Assembly: GCA_009777235.1 (NCBI GenBank)
Contig: WRMH01000002.1
Span: forward strand, 62,001 to 126,000
Reading direction: 5' to 3'
DNA length: 64,000 nucleotides
DNA from: Oscillospiraceae bacterium
Lineage (GTDB): Bacteria; Bacillota; Clostridia; Oscillospirales; Oscillospiraceae
Shown piece by piece: positions 1-9,318 of this stretch; the first letter of the stretch is position 1, and each line of letters starts with the position of its first letter. The notes below the pieces were generated by a model, which did not search any database, had not been told where the DNA came from, and saw nothing but the letters and a program-made list of their open reading frames with translations. The translations under genes and the position numbers were made by a program.

Positions 1-253
1 CTTCGCTGACAAAAGCGAGTACCTTTGCCACCGCGTCATACATTTCAGACGCTATTTCGTCGCCGATCATGAGTTTTGACAGCATATTTGTAAGGCCCGG
101 CTCAGGCACCACAGGCACGCCGGAATCTTGCGCCACTTTTACGATTTTTTGCGCAAGATGACCTTCGCCAAAAGCCGCCAGTACCGGGACGTCGTCTTTT
201 GCGGGGTCATAACTCAAGGCTGCCGCCTGCTTGATTTTCTTTTTCTCTTCCAT
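1..253 (-). CDS. FlhB-like export switch protein (YlqH type), 3' end off window
   Basis: The 84 visible residues begin at an ATG (251-253) and match the soluble C-terminal cytoplasmic domain of FlhB, the substrate-specificity switch of the flagellar type III export gate. Visible family features are an AALSYDP stretch, a GEGHLAQKI helix start, and the PVVPEPGL and LAFV segments. The membrane half and the NPTH cleavage site of true FlhB are absent from the start, so this is the small stand-alone homologue, as in Bacillus YlqH, not flhB itself. It lies downstream of a FliK-like gene on the same strand, the usual partner arrangement (YlqG-YlqH), although a palindromic repeat sits between them. 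The stop codon is outside the window. Confidence 0.85.
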   Translation of the reverse strand, partial: MEEKKKIKQAAALSYDPAKDDVPVLAAFGEGHLAQKIVKVAQDSGVPVVPEPGLTNMLSKLMIGDEIASEMYDAVAKVLAFVSE

Positions 254-329
254 AAACCGTCCACACAGATTAAATTTAACCGTACTATCTTAACAAAATC
301 AAAATTCTCCGACTCTACTCCTGCGCTGT

Positions 330-423
330 CATAAAATCGTTCCTCCCCGAACCACTGCGTCATCCTTGCGCAGACGGTTCGGACGCTCCGCATCCATGCT
401 CCGCTCTCGGAATGAATTTTATG
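330..423. repeat. Palindromic repeat family A, copy 1
   Basis: This 94-bp element has terminal inverted repeats (CATAAAATC..TTCC at the left, GGAATGA..TTTTATG at the right) and an internal hairpin CGAACC..CTGCG / CGCAG..GGTTCG. Related copies are at 14331-14423, 18625-18883 (interrupted), 20479-20571 and 63278-63371. It lies between the FliK-like and FlhB-like genes. The rest of 254-522 holds no convincing gene. Confidence 0.85.
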
Positions 424-522
424 ACCGCTTTGTGGTGGGTTATATTATAGCCAAAATCAGTGGTTAGCACAAGCTCCGACTGATTTTGTAAAAACATCAC
501 CCGCCGAGAGAGGGTAAGATTT

Positions 523-2427
523 TCAAATCTTCAAATCTATTCGCCCTTGTTTGCCGCCTGTGTATCTCTCAAACGCGGAAAGGGCGTTTAGCGGAGTTGT
601 TTCTTCCTGTGATATTTTGATGTTCGTATTTATCAGCTTAAATCCCTCCTGGCTTAACATCTCATGGAGCAAAACGGTATTGCTGCTAAAATGTTCTTTT
701 TCCGCTTCCCCTGCTACCTCCATGTTCAGGTAGACATCTTTGCCTTTTATGTTCAGCAGCGCCTCCCAATGCCCCATGTTTTCCAAATCTATTGACATCA
801 GTATATTTACATTGTCGGGGTCTGCTCTTTTGCCGCCTTTTCGCTTAAAAACATACAGCTCCGCCGTTTTCTGCTCCTCGCGCAGCTTTACCGGCAACTG
901 CATATATGTAAACTGTTCAATATTGTTTAAGAGGCGTACATGGTCCATTAATTTTTGCGTCTGCGATAACAGTTCCGCCCCTCTCGGTCCTGTCGCCTTG
1001 GATATTTCCTCTTCAACCAAAGAAAGCCTTGCTGACATTTCCTCCCGGGCGGCACGCAGGCGTATTCCCGCATCCGCGTCGTCTTTGTTTATCGCCGCAA
1101 ACATTTTTTCAAGCTGTGCCGCCAGCATTTTTGTATCTTTTACCGTATTGCCATTATTATCCGCATTATCCGCGCCGTCTCCGGCGTCTTTTGCCACCCT
1201 TAGCAGCATGTTTGAAAATCTCTCGAGGGCAGCCGGCGGCGTGCCCTTAAACTCCGGCATTTCTGACAGCATTTGAGCTACCGTTTCGCCGAGAGATGGA
1301 GGCGCGGCCGTCTGCGCGCGCCCGCCTGATTGCCCGGCCTGCTCTGTTTCTCCCGGCTGCGTATTTTCCGCAATCTCGCCGGACATGGCGGCTGTTTCTC
1401 CCGGCTTTTCCGCTATCTCACGCATGGCGTCTTGGGGGGTGGTTTTTACTTGCTCGCCGGGCGCTGCTGCCTCTCCCGGATTTGCCGCGCCCTCTCCCGC
1501 AACGGTTTGCGACGTGTTATCCTGTGCTGCCTGTGTGGCGGATTGCTCCGCGTTTTCCGCCGTATTCGATAATTTAAATAATATATCTTCCGTATCTGAT
1601 ATATTTGATTGCATATTGCCATCATGTTGTGATATAATTGCTTGAGCATCCTCAGAGGGCGCCCTGCCCGCCTCATTTTGAGTCCCTGTCACATGCTCGG
1701 GCAAGCTGCTCAGACTGACCGCAATGCGAGCGATAAACTCGGTCAAGGGAGATTCGGATGCGGCTGTGCTAAACGAATTTGGCAGCGTTCCACTGCTGAT
1801 ACTGTTTTCGGGATTGCGAGTACCCAAGTCCTGATTTACGAGAAAATCCTGCTCACCCAGCGCCGCAATAAGATTTGCAATCATCGCGTCCGTCTTTTCA
1901 CCGCCCGACAGCAAAGCAAGGGCAGCTTTCATAAGGTTTTCGTCACCCGTAAGTTTATTTGAAGCAAGAAACGCGGCTTCCTCAATTGATAATCCCGGAT
2001 TTTGTGCCATGATGTCACGCATCACGCGAGCTGTTTCTTCAGTGACCGGAATACTTTGCTCGGCGAGCTTAGCCGCAAACGGCGCTAAACTTTTATCCGA
2101 AAAGTCCCTGACTAAACTCGCTTCCCTTGGAGACAAATCCTCCCCCGCGCTCTCTACTCCGCTAAACGACAAGGATATTTGATTTTCTTCTTTCCCAAGC
2201 ACCTCGAGAAGTACGGTATCGCCCTTTGTAAGTTTAATGTCTGTATCTAACTTTGCACTGAAAATTTGACCGTCTTGTGTTTTTAGGTTTAACGTACCGT
2301 TTTTCTCGCCCGATAAAACAGTTGCCCTGATCACATCCCCCTCTTTTAAGGAATCCAAAACCGTATTTGTGCCTGATTTTATTTTCAAGCCACCTTGAGC
2401 CAATACTTGCGTCGCATCTATCCTCAT
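523..2427 (-). CDS. FliK-like flagellar hook-length control domain protein
   Basis: This 634-residue protein has an N-terminal globular part (about 1-90), a long Ala/Glu/Gln/Pro-rich low-complexity middle (about 200-400) and a C-terminal domain (about 500-610) with the MQLPVKL..AELYVFK..MGHWEALL pattern of the Flg_hook family. Such proteins set hook length and switch the export gate between substrates. The overall plan resembles Bacillus YlqG, usually next to the small FlhB-like gene as here, and this may be an accessory or main hook-length protein. The ATG at 2425-2427 diverges from the cheC gene on the other strand with only about 100 bp between. No fliK follows the fliF operon in this window, so this could be the only one; that is inference. 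Confidence 0.75.
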   Translation of the reverse strand: MRIDATQVLAQGGLKIKSGTNTVLDSLKEGDVIRATVLSGEKNGTLNLKTQDGQIFSAKLDTDIKLTKGDTVLLEVLGKEENQISLSFSGVESAGEDLSPREASLVRDFSDKSLAPFAAKLAEQSIPVTEETARVMRDIMAQNPGLSIEEAAFLASNKLTGDENLMKAALALLSGGEKTDAMIANLIAALGEQDFLVNQDLGTRNPENSISSGTLPNSFSTAASESPLTEFIARIAVSLSSLPEHVTGTQNEAGRAPSEDAQAIISQHDGNMQSNISDTEDILFKLSNTAENAEQSATQAAQDNTSQTVAGEGAANPGEAAAPGEQVKTTPQDAMREIAEKPGETAAMSGEIAENTQPGETEQAGQSGGRAQTAAPPSLGETVAQMLSEMPEFKGTPPAALERFSNMLLRVAKDAGDGADNADNNGNTVKDTKMLAAQLEKMFAAINKDDADAGIRLRAAREEMSARLSLVEEEISKATGPRGAELLSQTQKLMDHVRLLNNIEQFTYMQLPVKLREEQKTAELYVFKRKGGKRADPDNVNILMSIDLENMGHWEALLNIKGKDVYLNMEVAGEAEKEHFSSNTVLLHEMLSQEGFKLINTNIKISQEETTPLNALSAFERYTGGKQGRIDLKI

Positions 2428-2532
2428 AAACAGCCTCTGTTTCTTTTTCTTTCCGTGCTATTCGCACCGCCATTACTATACCACACTATAAATATCGGCG
2501 AAAATCGAGATTTACTTGAGGTCATAAAAAAA

Positions 2533-3165
2533 ATGAACGATTCTCTCAACAATAACTTATCAAAACATCTTGACGTTTTCAAGGAAATTGGTAATATAGG
2601 GGCAGGACATGCCGCATCCGCGCTCGCCGGTCTTTTAGACCGCAGAATCACCATGAGCGTACCGATTGCATCCGTCGTACCTTTTAACGAAATAGTCAAT
2701 GTACTTGACGGTCCTGAAACGCTTGTGGCCGGAGTGCTTATTGATGTATCCGGCGACCTTAACGGTTTTATTTTACTTCTTTTGAGCATGAAGGACGCTA
2801 TGGCAATGGTGTCTCAAGCCCTTTGCCAGCCCGAGCGCGATACCGAAGATTCCGAGTTTGTGCTGACGGACTTAGAGCAGGACACGCTCGTGGAAATCGC
2901 AAATATTTTAGTCGGTTCGTTTCTTTCCGCCATTACGACTTTCTCCGGGCTTAGCGCGATACCGTCCGTGCCGCAGCTTGCGGTTGATATGCTGGGCGCG
3001 ATTATCAGCATAGCAACCATACAATACGGAACTATCGGAGAATCGGTTTTATTCCTCAATACGCGCTTTAATGACCTTGCCGGTGACATTAACGGACATT
3101 TTTTCTTGATTCCTGATTATAATTCATATAAAATGCTTCTTGAAGCTTTAGGATTGGAAGGATAG
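2533..3165 (+). CDS. cheC: CheY-P phosphatase CheC
   Basis: This 210-residue protein has the two helix motifs typical of CheC: DVFKEIGNIGAGHAA near residue 10 and DTLVEIANILVGSF near residue 115. In each the Glu and Asn (E/N pair) form a phosphatase site. CheC dephosphorylates CheY-P and binds CheD. The start is placed at the ATG at 2533, with a GAGG site about 11 bases upstream, because residues from earlier in-frame starts do not resemble the family. It heads a chemotaxis cluster cheC-cheD-cheY-cheA read in one direction. Confidence 0.93.
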   Translation: MNDSLNNNLSKHLDVFKEIGNIGAGHAASALAGLLDRRITMSVPIASVVPFNEIVNVLDGPETLVAGVLIDVSGDLNGFILLLLSMKDAMAMVSQALCQPERDTEDSEFVLTDLEQDTLVEIANILVGSFLSAITTFSGLSAIPSVPQLAVDMLGAIISIATIQYGTIGESVLFLNTRFNDLAGDINGHFFLIPDYNSYKMLLEALGLEG

Positions 3166-3258
3166 CGTTGAAAAATATCAATACTATTATCAGATATGAC
3201 GCAAACCTCCTGTGCGCGATTACACTTTCGTGTGATATACGCAGGAGTGGAGGTTAAT

Positions 3259-3741
3259 ATGGCGACGGTTTTAGTAGGTATGGCGGACTTGAAAGCCGCG
3301 AGAAATCCTGATATAATTACGACCTTGGGTCTCGGATCGTGCGTTGGCATCACTCTTTATGACAAAGCTCGAAAAATCGGCGGCATGGCTCATTGTATGC
3401 TTCCCACATACAAAGGCTTTGAGGGTCAGAAAATAGACAAGTTTGTTGATTCCGCCGTTATCGAACTCATTAAGCAGCTTGAACGGATGGGTGTGCCGAG
3501 AAACGCCCTTGTTGCAAAGATAGCGGGCGGGGCTCACATGTTCACGGCAATAAGCCAGAACAACGACCTGCTCAAAATAGGCGAAAGAAATACCGCAGCC
3601 GGGATAGCAATACTCAGACAGCTCTCGATCCCCCTCATAGCCAACGATACCGGAGGCAAGCACGGGCGTACCATCGAGCTTGATACCGCAAGCGGCGCGC
3701 TGAAAATAAAAACAGTCGGATTAGGTGAAAAGATTATATAG
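3259..3741 (+). CDS. cheD: Chemoreceptor glutamine deamidase CheD
   Basis: CheD deamidates specific glutamines on chemoreceptors and is regulated by CheC. The 160-residue product shows the papain-like catalytic set: Thr22, Cys28 in GLGSCVGI and His45 in GGMAHCMLP. The start at ATG 3259 follows a clear GGAGG site (about 3249-3253); earlier in-frame codons lack one. It lies about 90 bp after cheC, the canonical CheC-CheD pairing. Confidence 0.94.
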   Translation: MATVLVGMADLKAARNPDIITTLGLGSCVGITLYDKARKIGGMAHCMLPTYKGFEGQKIDKFVDSAVIELIKQLERMGVPRNALVAKIAGGAHMFTAISQNNDLLKIGERNTAAGIAILRQLSIPLIANDTGGKHGRTIELDTASGALKIKTVGLGEKII

Positions 3742-3801
3742 GTTTTAAATTTTCACTTTACAGCATTTTACACAATCAATGTTTTGCTAGGAGGAATAAC
3801 A

Positions 3802-4158
3802 ATGGCAACAGTCTTAATCGTTGACGACGCGGCATTCATGCGCATCTCGATCAAGAACATGCTTACAAAAAACGGCTATGAAGTCGTTGGCGAAGCAGAA
3901 AACGGCAGTGTCGCCGTCGAGATGTACAAGGATTTATCGCCGGACATCGTCACAATGGACATTACCATGCCGGAAATGACCGGACTTGACGCGCTCAAGG
4001 AAATCGCAAAAGTTGACCCTCAATCAAAGGTCGTCATGGTTTCCGCAATGGGTCAGGAAGCTATGGTTCGCGATGCAATCGTTTCCGGCGCGAAAGGGTT
4101 TATCGTCAAACCGTTCAAAGAGGAAGGCTTCATTGCGGCAATCAAGAAGCTCGGATAA
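3802..4158 (+). CDS. cheY: Chemotaxis response regulator CheY
   Basis: This is a stand-alone 118-residue receiver domain. The acidic pair Asp8/Asp9, phospho-acceptor Asp53 (VTMDITMP), the VSAMG switch region and Lys103 (FIVKPF) are all present. It carries the CheA signal to the flagellar switch (FliM/FliN/FliG). The start is the ATG preceded by AGGAGGAATAAC. It is followed about 80 bp later by cheA. Confidence 0.95.
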   Translation: MATVLIVDDAAFMRISIKNMLTKNGYEVVGEAENGSVAVEMYKDLSPDIVTMDITMPEMTGLDALKEIAKVDPQSKVVMVSAMGQEAMVRDAIVSGAKGFIVKPFKEEGFIAAIKKLG

Positions 4159-4237
4159 TGCCAAAGGACTAAGGTTCTTGCATTTTAGTATCTTGAGCCG
4201 GCGTTCTCAAAAGTTTTTATGAAATGGTAGGTAATAT

Positions 4238-5911
4238 ATGATGCGTGAATTAGATCCTATGTTAGATGTGTTCATTTTCGAGACACAGCAGCTTTTAGAG
4301 TCGTTAGAAGAGGTTCTTCTGCAAAGCGAGAAGGATAAGAATCTGACCGATGAACACATTGACGAGATATTTCGCATAATGCATACGATAAAAGGTTCTT
4401 CTGCAATGATGTCCTTTGACAATCTTGCAAAACTTGCACACGCGCTGGAAGATATGTTTGACAACATACGCGCCGGGAAAACACGTAAAAGCCCTGATGT
4501 CGTCGAGAATGTGACCGATCTTGTTTTGGATTCCGGCGATATATTTAAGAATGAAATCGGCAAGCTCTCGTCCGGCGCCGAAGCCGACGGCGACTTTACC
4601 GAGTTGAGCGATAAAATCCACACGTACACCCAAGAAATTTTGGCCGATGCGGCGGCAAGCACCGCTGCCTCAAGCGGCTCTGCTCCCGCAGCAGCCGCAG
4701 CCGCTCCCGATAGTTTTGCGGCTTCCTCTGCGGGCGGCAATCCCAATATCCCGGTATATAAGATAAAAGTAACCTTTGAAGCCGGCTGCCAAATGGAAAA
4801 CCTGCGCGCATTTACAGTCGTCAACGCGCTCATTGACCATTGTCAAAATATTTTGCATGTGCCCGAAGATATTGACGACAAAGATTCAAGCGATATAATC
4901 ATCAACAACGGGTTTGTTATGTATGTGCAAAGCACTGAAAACCCTGACACTTTGCAAAAAATCGTAGATTCGACCATGTATGTCTCTTCGGTGAGCCTTA
5001 TTGATATGGCTCCCGACAGTGAGGAGCTTCCCGCGTCTATGCGCGTAAAACCCGCATCCTCGGAAGCCGGCGCCGGCGGCGCGGCCGACAGCATTAAAGC
5101 TGTCGCCGCCACCACCGAGATTAAGCAAAACTTTATAAGCGTCAACGTAAATAAACTCGACAAACTCATGAACCTCATGGGTGAAATCGTCACTACGGAA
5201 TCTATGGTAACAAAAAATCCTGAGGTCGCAAATCTGCATATTGATTCATTTGAGCGCAGCAGTCAAGAGCTTCGCAAGCTCATCAACGAGCTGCAAGACA
5301 TTGTTACATCTATGCGTATGCTGCCTGTTTCAAACTCTTTCCATAAAATGCTCCGTATCGCGAGAGACGTCAGCAAAGCCGTAGGAAAAGAAGTCGAGCT
5401 TACGCTCATCGGAGAAGAGACCGAGGTTGATAAAAATATCATTGACACCTTGTCCGACCCGCTCATGCACCTTATCCGCAACGCTGTTGACCACGGCATA
5501 GAGACGCCCGACGTCCGCCTCAAAGCAGGCAAACCCGCAGTCGGAAAGCTCGTTTTGGAAGCGCGCAGCGCCGGCGGCGACGTCGTCATCCTCATCACGG
5601 ACGACGGTCAAGGTCTCGACCGCAACACCATCTTGCGCAAGGCAAATGAGAGAGGGCTTACGACCAAGCCCGACAGCGAATATACCGACAAAGAAGTATA
5701 TCACATGATATTTCTTCCGGGTTTCTCCACAAACGAAGAGGTAACGGAGTTTTCCGGCCGCGGAGTCGGTATGGATGTCGTCAGGCGCAATATAGACAAA
5801 GTCGGCGGGGTCATATCTTTGGAGAGTACGCCGGGAGAGGGGATGACGGTGCAAATCCGTTGCCGGAATCATACTCGGCCCTGCCGTATTTGGCATGGTC
5901 GAGCGCAGTGA
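4238..5911 (+). CDS. cheA: Chemotaxis histidine kinase CheA truncated after its ATPase domain
   Basis: CheA is the receptor-coupled histidine kinase of chemotaxis. The 557-residue reading frame contains P1 (phospho-acceptor His49 in MHTIKGSS), an Ala-rich linker, a P2-like CheY-binding region (about 170-275), the dimerisation domain P3 (about 300-365) and a complete P4 ATPase with LIRNAVDHG (N box), LITDDGQG and GRGVGMDVV. It stops right after GMTVQIR. The P5 domain (CheW-like, about 130 residues), which couples the kinase to receptors, is missing and replaced by about 15 unrelated residues read out of frame from antiporter DNA. Either a real deletion or an assembly join produced this; the remaining kinase could phosphorylate but should not couple normally to receptors. 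Confidence 0.9.
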   Translation: MMRELDPMLDVFIFETQQLLESLEEVLLQSEKDKNLTDEHIDEIFRIMHTIKGSSAMMSFDNLAKLAHALEDMFDNIRAGKTRKSPDVVENVTDLVLDSGDIFKNEIGKLSSGAEADGDFTELSDKIHTYTQEILADAAASTAASSGSAPAAAAAAPDSFAASSAGGNPNIPVYKIKVTFEAGCQMENLRAFTVVNALIDHCQNILHVPEDIDDKDSSDIIINNGFVMYVQSTENPDTLQKIVDSTMYVSSVSLIDMAPDSEELPASMRVKPASSEAGAGGAADSIKAVAATTEIKQNFISVNVNKLDKLMNLMGEIVTTESMVTKNPEVANLHIDSFERSSQELRKLINELQDIVTSMRMLPVSNSFHKMLRIARDVSKAVGKEVELTLIGEETEVDKNIIDTLSDPLMHLIRNAVDHGIETPDVRLKAGKPAVGKLVLEARSAGGDVVILITDDGQGLDRNTILRKANERGLTTKPDSEYTDKEVYHMIFLPGFSTNEEVTEFSGRGVGMDVVRRNIDKVGGVISLESTPGEGMTVQIRCRNHTRPCRIWHGRAQ

Positions 5912-6932
5912 GATCATAGCGATACTCGCGGAAATCGGCGTGGTTTTACTGATGTTTTCCGCCGGGTTGGAAACAGACCTGCAAGAGCTGCGCAAAGCGT
6001 TGAAAGCGTCAATAATAATAGCTGTGATCGGGGCCATTGTTCCGCTTGGCGGAGCTTTTGCGCTGGCTTTGGCTTTTGGCATTGACCCTATCGAAAGTAT
6101 GTTTATCGGCGTCATCTTTACCGCTACGTCAATCAGTATAACCGTTGATGTTTTGCACGAGATGGGAAAGCTCCAGACCAAAACGGGCACGGCCATACTC
6201 GGGGCTGCCGTCATAGACGATATACTTGGCATTATCTTGCTGTCATTGATTATGGGCGCCGGGGAAACCGGCAGTATTTCAGTTCTCGATACGGGGTTGC
6301 TTCTGGGAAAAATACTCATATTCTTTGTTATTGTATGGGTTGCCGGAACTATCATGTTCAAACTGATTTCCTATCTTTCGGAAAAAAACCTGAGATTGCG
6401 GCGAATATCAATCATTAGCTTGGCTTTTTGCTTTATAATGGCGTATCTTGCCGACATACTCAGCATATCAAGCATTGCGGGAGCGTATTTTGCCGGGTTA
6501 TCCTTATGCAGCAGCAAGGCCGAGCGATATATTGAAGAGCGAAGCGCGGTGCTTTCTTTTCTCTTCTTTTCGCCGATTTTCTTTGTGAGCGTGGGATTGC
6601 ACGCAACATTTGACGGACTGACGTTCAATACTGTTTTGCTTGCGTTCTTGCTTCTTATCATGGCAATTATCACAAAATTTATAGGATGCGGCTTGGGCGC
6701 GAAAATATGCGGCTTCACAAACAGGGAATGTTTGCAAGTCGGTTCGGGAATGGTTTCCCGTGGTGAGGTCGCGATCATCATAGCGACAAAAGGGATAGTT
6801 ATCGGTCTGCTCAATACGCGCTTGTTTTCCGCGATAATCATTGTCGTTATACTCACTACGCTCATCACGCCGCTTCTCTTAAAAATAGCGTATTCAGATA
6901 AACAGAAGAAAAAATCAACTTCCGGCACTTAG
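5869..6932 (+). pseudogene. Kef-type cation/proton antiporter lacking its 5' end
   Basis: The frame encodes many hydrophobic segments of the CPA2 monovalent cation:proton antiporter family. It opens with AGIILGPAVFG, a conserved motif normally preceded by a first membrane helix and the PxxVGEI motif, roughly 50-60 residues that are absent. The first usable ATG is at 5895, inside this motif region. Sequence upstream of about 5868 is cheA in another frame, so the gene has lost its promoter, ribosome site and first helix. The stop at 6930-6932 is followed closely by the DUF2156 gene, suggesting the two formed one transcript. The C-terminal NAD-binding TrkA-N domain of longer Kef proteins is not present. 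Confidence 0.85.
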
Positions 6933-6952
6933 GCAGGTGAATTAATACTACG

Positions 6953-7909
6953 ATGCTCGAGTTTAAACAGCTTGGACTTTCTGATATTGTCAAACTCAGA
7001 GGTCTGATACAGCAAGGATTTAGCCACATATGCAACAACACGGCCGGAGGTATATTCATGTGGAGGGATTACTTCAAGATGGAGTATGCTCTCTTTGACA
7101 ATACCGTCGTGTTTAAAGCAAGCGCCAAGTATAACGGCGTCAATACCGTGTTTTCGGTTCCTATGGGAAATGATATATTGGGCGGCATCAAATTGGTGGC
7201 CGAGTATTGCCGTGCAAATAATCTGCCTATTGCTTTTTATGCCGTCACGGAAGATGAAATCGAGCCGTTGCAATCGGTATTGCGTCCGATTAGTATATCC
7301 GATAATATATCAAACGCGCCGAAATCATCAGCGGCGGCTTCTGATACGCAAGATTATACTATTTACTCTAATGAAGATTGGAGTGATTATATTTACGAGG
7401 CCGACGCGCTCAAAAGCCTTCAGGGAAGAAAATACAGCGGCAAAAGAAATCATATAAATAAATTCAAAAAAGAATATGAAAACTGGGCTTTTGAGGAGAT
7501 AACCGCCTGTAACATTGCCCGGGTACGGGATTTTTACATAAAATACAGCGCCGGGCTTGACTTTCCGACAAAAATAGCTCTTGAAGATCATTATAAGACT
7601 ATAGAGGTTTTGGATAATTATGATATGTATGATTTGCCCGGAGGGCTGCTTCGCGTAAATGATACCGTTGTAGCTTTTTCCATAGGCGAAATCAAAAACG
7701 ATGTGCTTTACATACACACGGAAAAAGCGGATACTCATTATTTTGGCGCTTATCAGGTAATAAATAATGAATTTGCTAAACACTTTGCGGCAGATAATAT
7801 CAAGTATATAAACAGGGAAGAGGACGATGGTGATTTAGGGCTTCGCTTTTCTAAACATTCATATTATCCGTGCAACGTAATCCCAAAGTATATTGTTGTG
7901 CTGACGTGA
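6953..7909 (+). CDS. DUF2156 / phosphatidylglycerol lysyltransferase C-terminal domain-like protein
   Basis: This 318-residue soluble protein resembles the GNAT-type domain found alone in clostridia and at the C-terminus of MprF (LPG synthase). Visible landmarks are GGIFMWRDYF near the start and the GRKYSGKRNHINKF motif near residue 160. The end contains YINREEDDGDLGLRFSK and a P-x-Y-I-V segment. The natural substrate of stand-alone members is not established; an aminoacyl transfer or peptidoglycan-related role is possible. A ribosome site AGGTG precedes the ATG. A run of nine G residues (7910-7918) follows directly after the stop codon. Confidence 0.75.
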   Translation: MLEFKQLGLSDIVKLRGLIQQGFSHICNNTAGGIFMWRDYFKMEYALFDNTVVFKASAKYNGVNTVFSVPMGNDILGGIKLVAEYCRANNLPIAFYAVTEDEIEPLQSVLRPISISDNISNAPKSSAAASDTQDYTIYSNEDWSDYIYEADALKSLQGRKYSGKRNHINKFKKEYENWAFEEITACNIARVRDFYIKYSAGLDFPTKIALEDHYKTIEVLDNYDMYDLPGGLLRVNDTVVAFSIGEIKNDVLYIHTEKADTHYFGAYQVINNEFAKHFAADNIKYINREEDDGDLGLRFSKHSYYPCNVIPKYIVVLT

Positions 7910-7981
7910 GGGGGGGGGTAATGTGAATAGGGCTGTTTGCTGTGTCATAGTATGTCCGTCCGGTTTTTGACCGCTTATGCT

Positions 7982-9148
7982 CTACACAATGAGCATAGCG
8001 TCGCCGAAAGAATAAAAACGGTATTTATGAGAAATCGCTTCGCCATAGGCGTGGAGCGTTTTTTCTCTTCCGGCAAATGCGGACACCAACATAATCAAAG
8101 TGCTTTCGGGAAGATGGAAATTTGTTATAAGGCCGTCTATGCACCGAAATTCATATCCCGGGTAAATGAATATGTCCGTGCTGCCTTCGCCTGACGTAAT
8201 GTACCCGTTTTTGTCGCAGAGCGTCTCTAATACGCGGCAAGCGGTCGTGCCGACAGCTATGACGCGATTGCCGCTTTTTTTTGCGGCGTTTATTTTATTT
8301 GCCGTTTGTTCAGATATTATATAATGCTCGCAGTGCATTTGATGGTCTTCGATTTTCTCCGTTTTTACCGGGCGAAAAGTGCCAAGCCCGATATGCAAAG
8401 TGACATGACATGTTTCTATGCCTTTTGAGCGCAGCTTATCAAAAAGGTCATGCGTAAAATGCAAGCCTGCCGTGGGCGCGGCGGCGGAACCGGGTTCTCT
8501 CGCATATACGGTTTGATACCGCTCGGCGTCTTTTAGCTCCCGGTGAATATACGGCGGCAGAGGCATATTTCCGAGTTTGCTTAGTATTTCGAGAAAATTA
8601 CCGGCACAATAAAACCGTATAAGCCTGTTTCCGCCGGGTAATTCCGCGATGACCGCAGCGGTCAATCCTCCGCCGAAAGAGAGCTTTGCTCCGACCTTTA
8701 TTTTCCGTCCGGGCCGCACGAGACATTCCCAGTCGCTCAGTGTAGCGGTGCTTGCGGGGGCGGTGGTGGCGGAGGGATCATATTTTTTCAGAAGCAATAC
8801 TTCAATGTTTTTGCGGTTTGATTTCGTGCCGCTTTCCACAGCCTCAAGAGAGACAATTTCTTTTGCCGCCGCCTCATTTGACAAAGAGCTTGCAGAGGCG
8901 TTATGCGAGGAAACGTCGCCGCCGCCGGTATCGCGTATGCCAAAGAGCCTTGCGGGAAGCACCCGCGAGTCGTTTAACACAAGGCAGTCTCCTTTGCGAA
9001 GCAAGCCGGGCAGCTCATAAAAAGCCCTGTGCTCTATAGCCCCTGATGTGCGCTCCAAGCAAAGAAGCCGCGAACTGTCGCGGCGCATAAGAGGGGCTTG
9101 GGCTATAAGGCTCTCGGGCAAATTGTAGTAAAAATCATTTTTATTCAT
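7982..9148 (-). CDS. queA: S-adenosylmethionine:tRNA ribosyltransferase-isomerase QueA
   Basis: QueA transfers and isomerises the ribosyl group of AdoMet onto 7-aminomethyl-deazaguanine in tRNA, making epoxyqueuosine. The protein starts NDFYYNLPESLIAQ and carries VLNDSRVLPARL, GSAAAPTAGLHFT and LITNFHLPESTL, all family hallmarks. It is 388 residues from the ATG at 9148, longer than the usual 340-350, because of a roughly 45-residue Ser/Ala/Glu-rich insertion after about residue 70. A GTG two codons upstream (9154) is an alternative start. It converges on the DUF2156 gene. Confidence 0.95.
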   Translation of the reverse strand: MNKNDFYYNLPESLIAQAPLMRRDSSRLLCLERTSGAIEHRAFYELPGLLRKGDCLVLNDSRVLPARLFGIRDTGGGDVSSHNASASSLSNEAAAKEIVSLEAVESGTKSNRKNIEVLLLKKYDPSATTAPASTATLSDWECLVRPGRKIKVGAKLSFGGGLTAAVIAELPGGNRLIRFYCAGNFLEILSKLGNMPLPPYIHRELKDAERYQTVYAREPGSAAAPTAGLHFTHDLFDKLRSKGIETCHVTLHIGLGTFRPVKTEKIEDHQMHCEHYIISEQTANKINAAKKSGNRVIAVGTTACRVLETLCDKNGYITSGEGSTDIFIYPGYEFRCIDGLITNFHLPESTLIMLVSAFAGREKTLHAYGEAISHKYRFYSFGDAMLIV

Positions 9149-9318
9149 TCTCACCGCCGCGCCTTATAAAAGCGCGCCTCATCACAGACATTTCTGTTGC
9201 AAAAAGCATGTGCGTATGATACACTAAAATCCGTTCAAATTCAAGCCGGTTTTGTGTGCTCGCACGCCGGCAGTATAAGTACAGCAATGTTACAGTTATA
9301 GCTACAGTAGGTATATCA

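Noticed and set aside
2395-2532. Longer N-terminus for CheC
   Set aside because: The extra 46 residues do not resemble CheC and overlap the start region of the divergent FliK-like gene; the ATG at 2533 gives the family start.
5330-6361. Long minus-strand reading frame across the cheA/antiporter junction
   Set aside because: It has no ribosome site or family resemblance and only mirrors the coding bias of the plus-strand genes.
9155-9318. Lysine riboswitch upstream of asd-dapA-dapB
   Set aside because: The gap is short and shows no recognisable multi-helix lysine riboswitch core.
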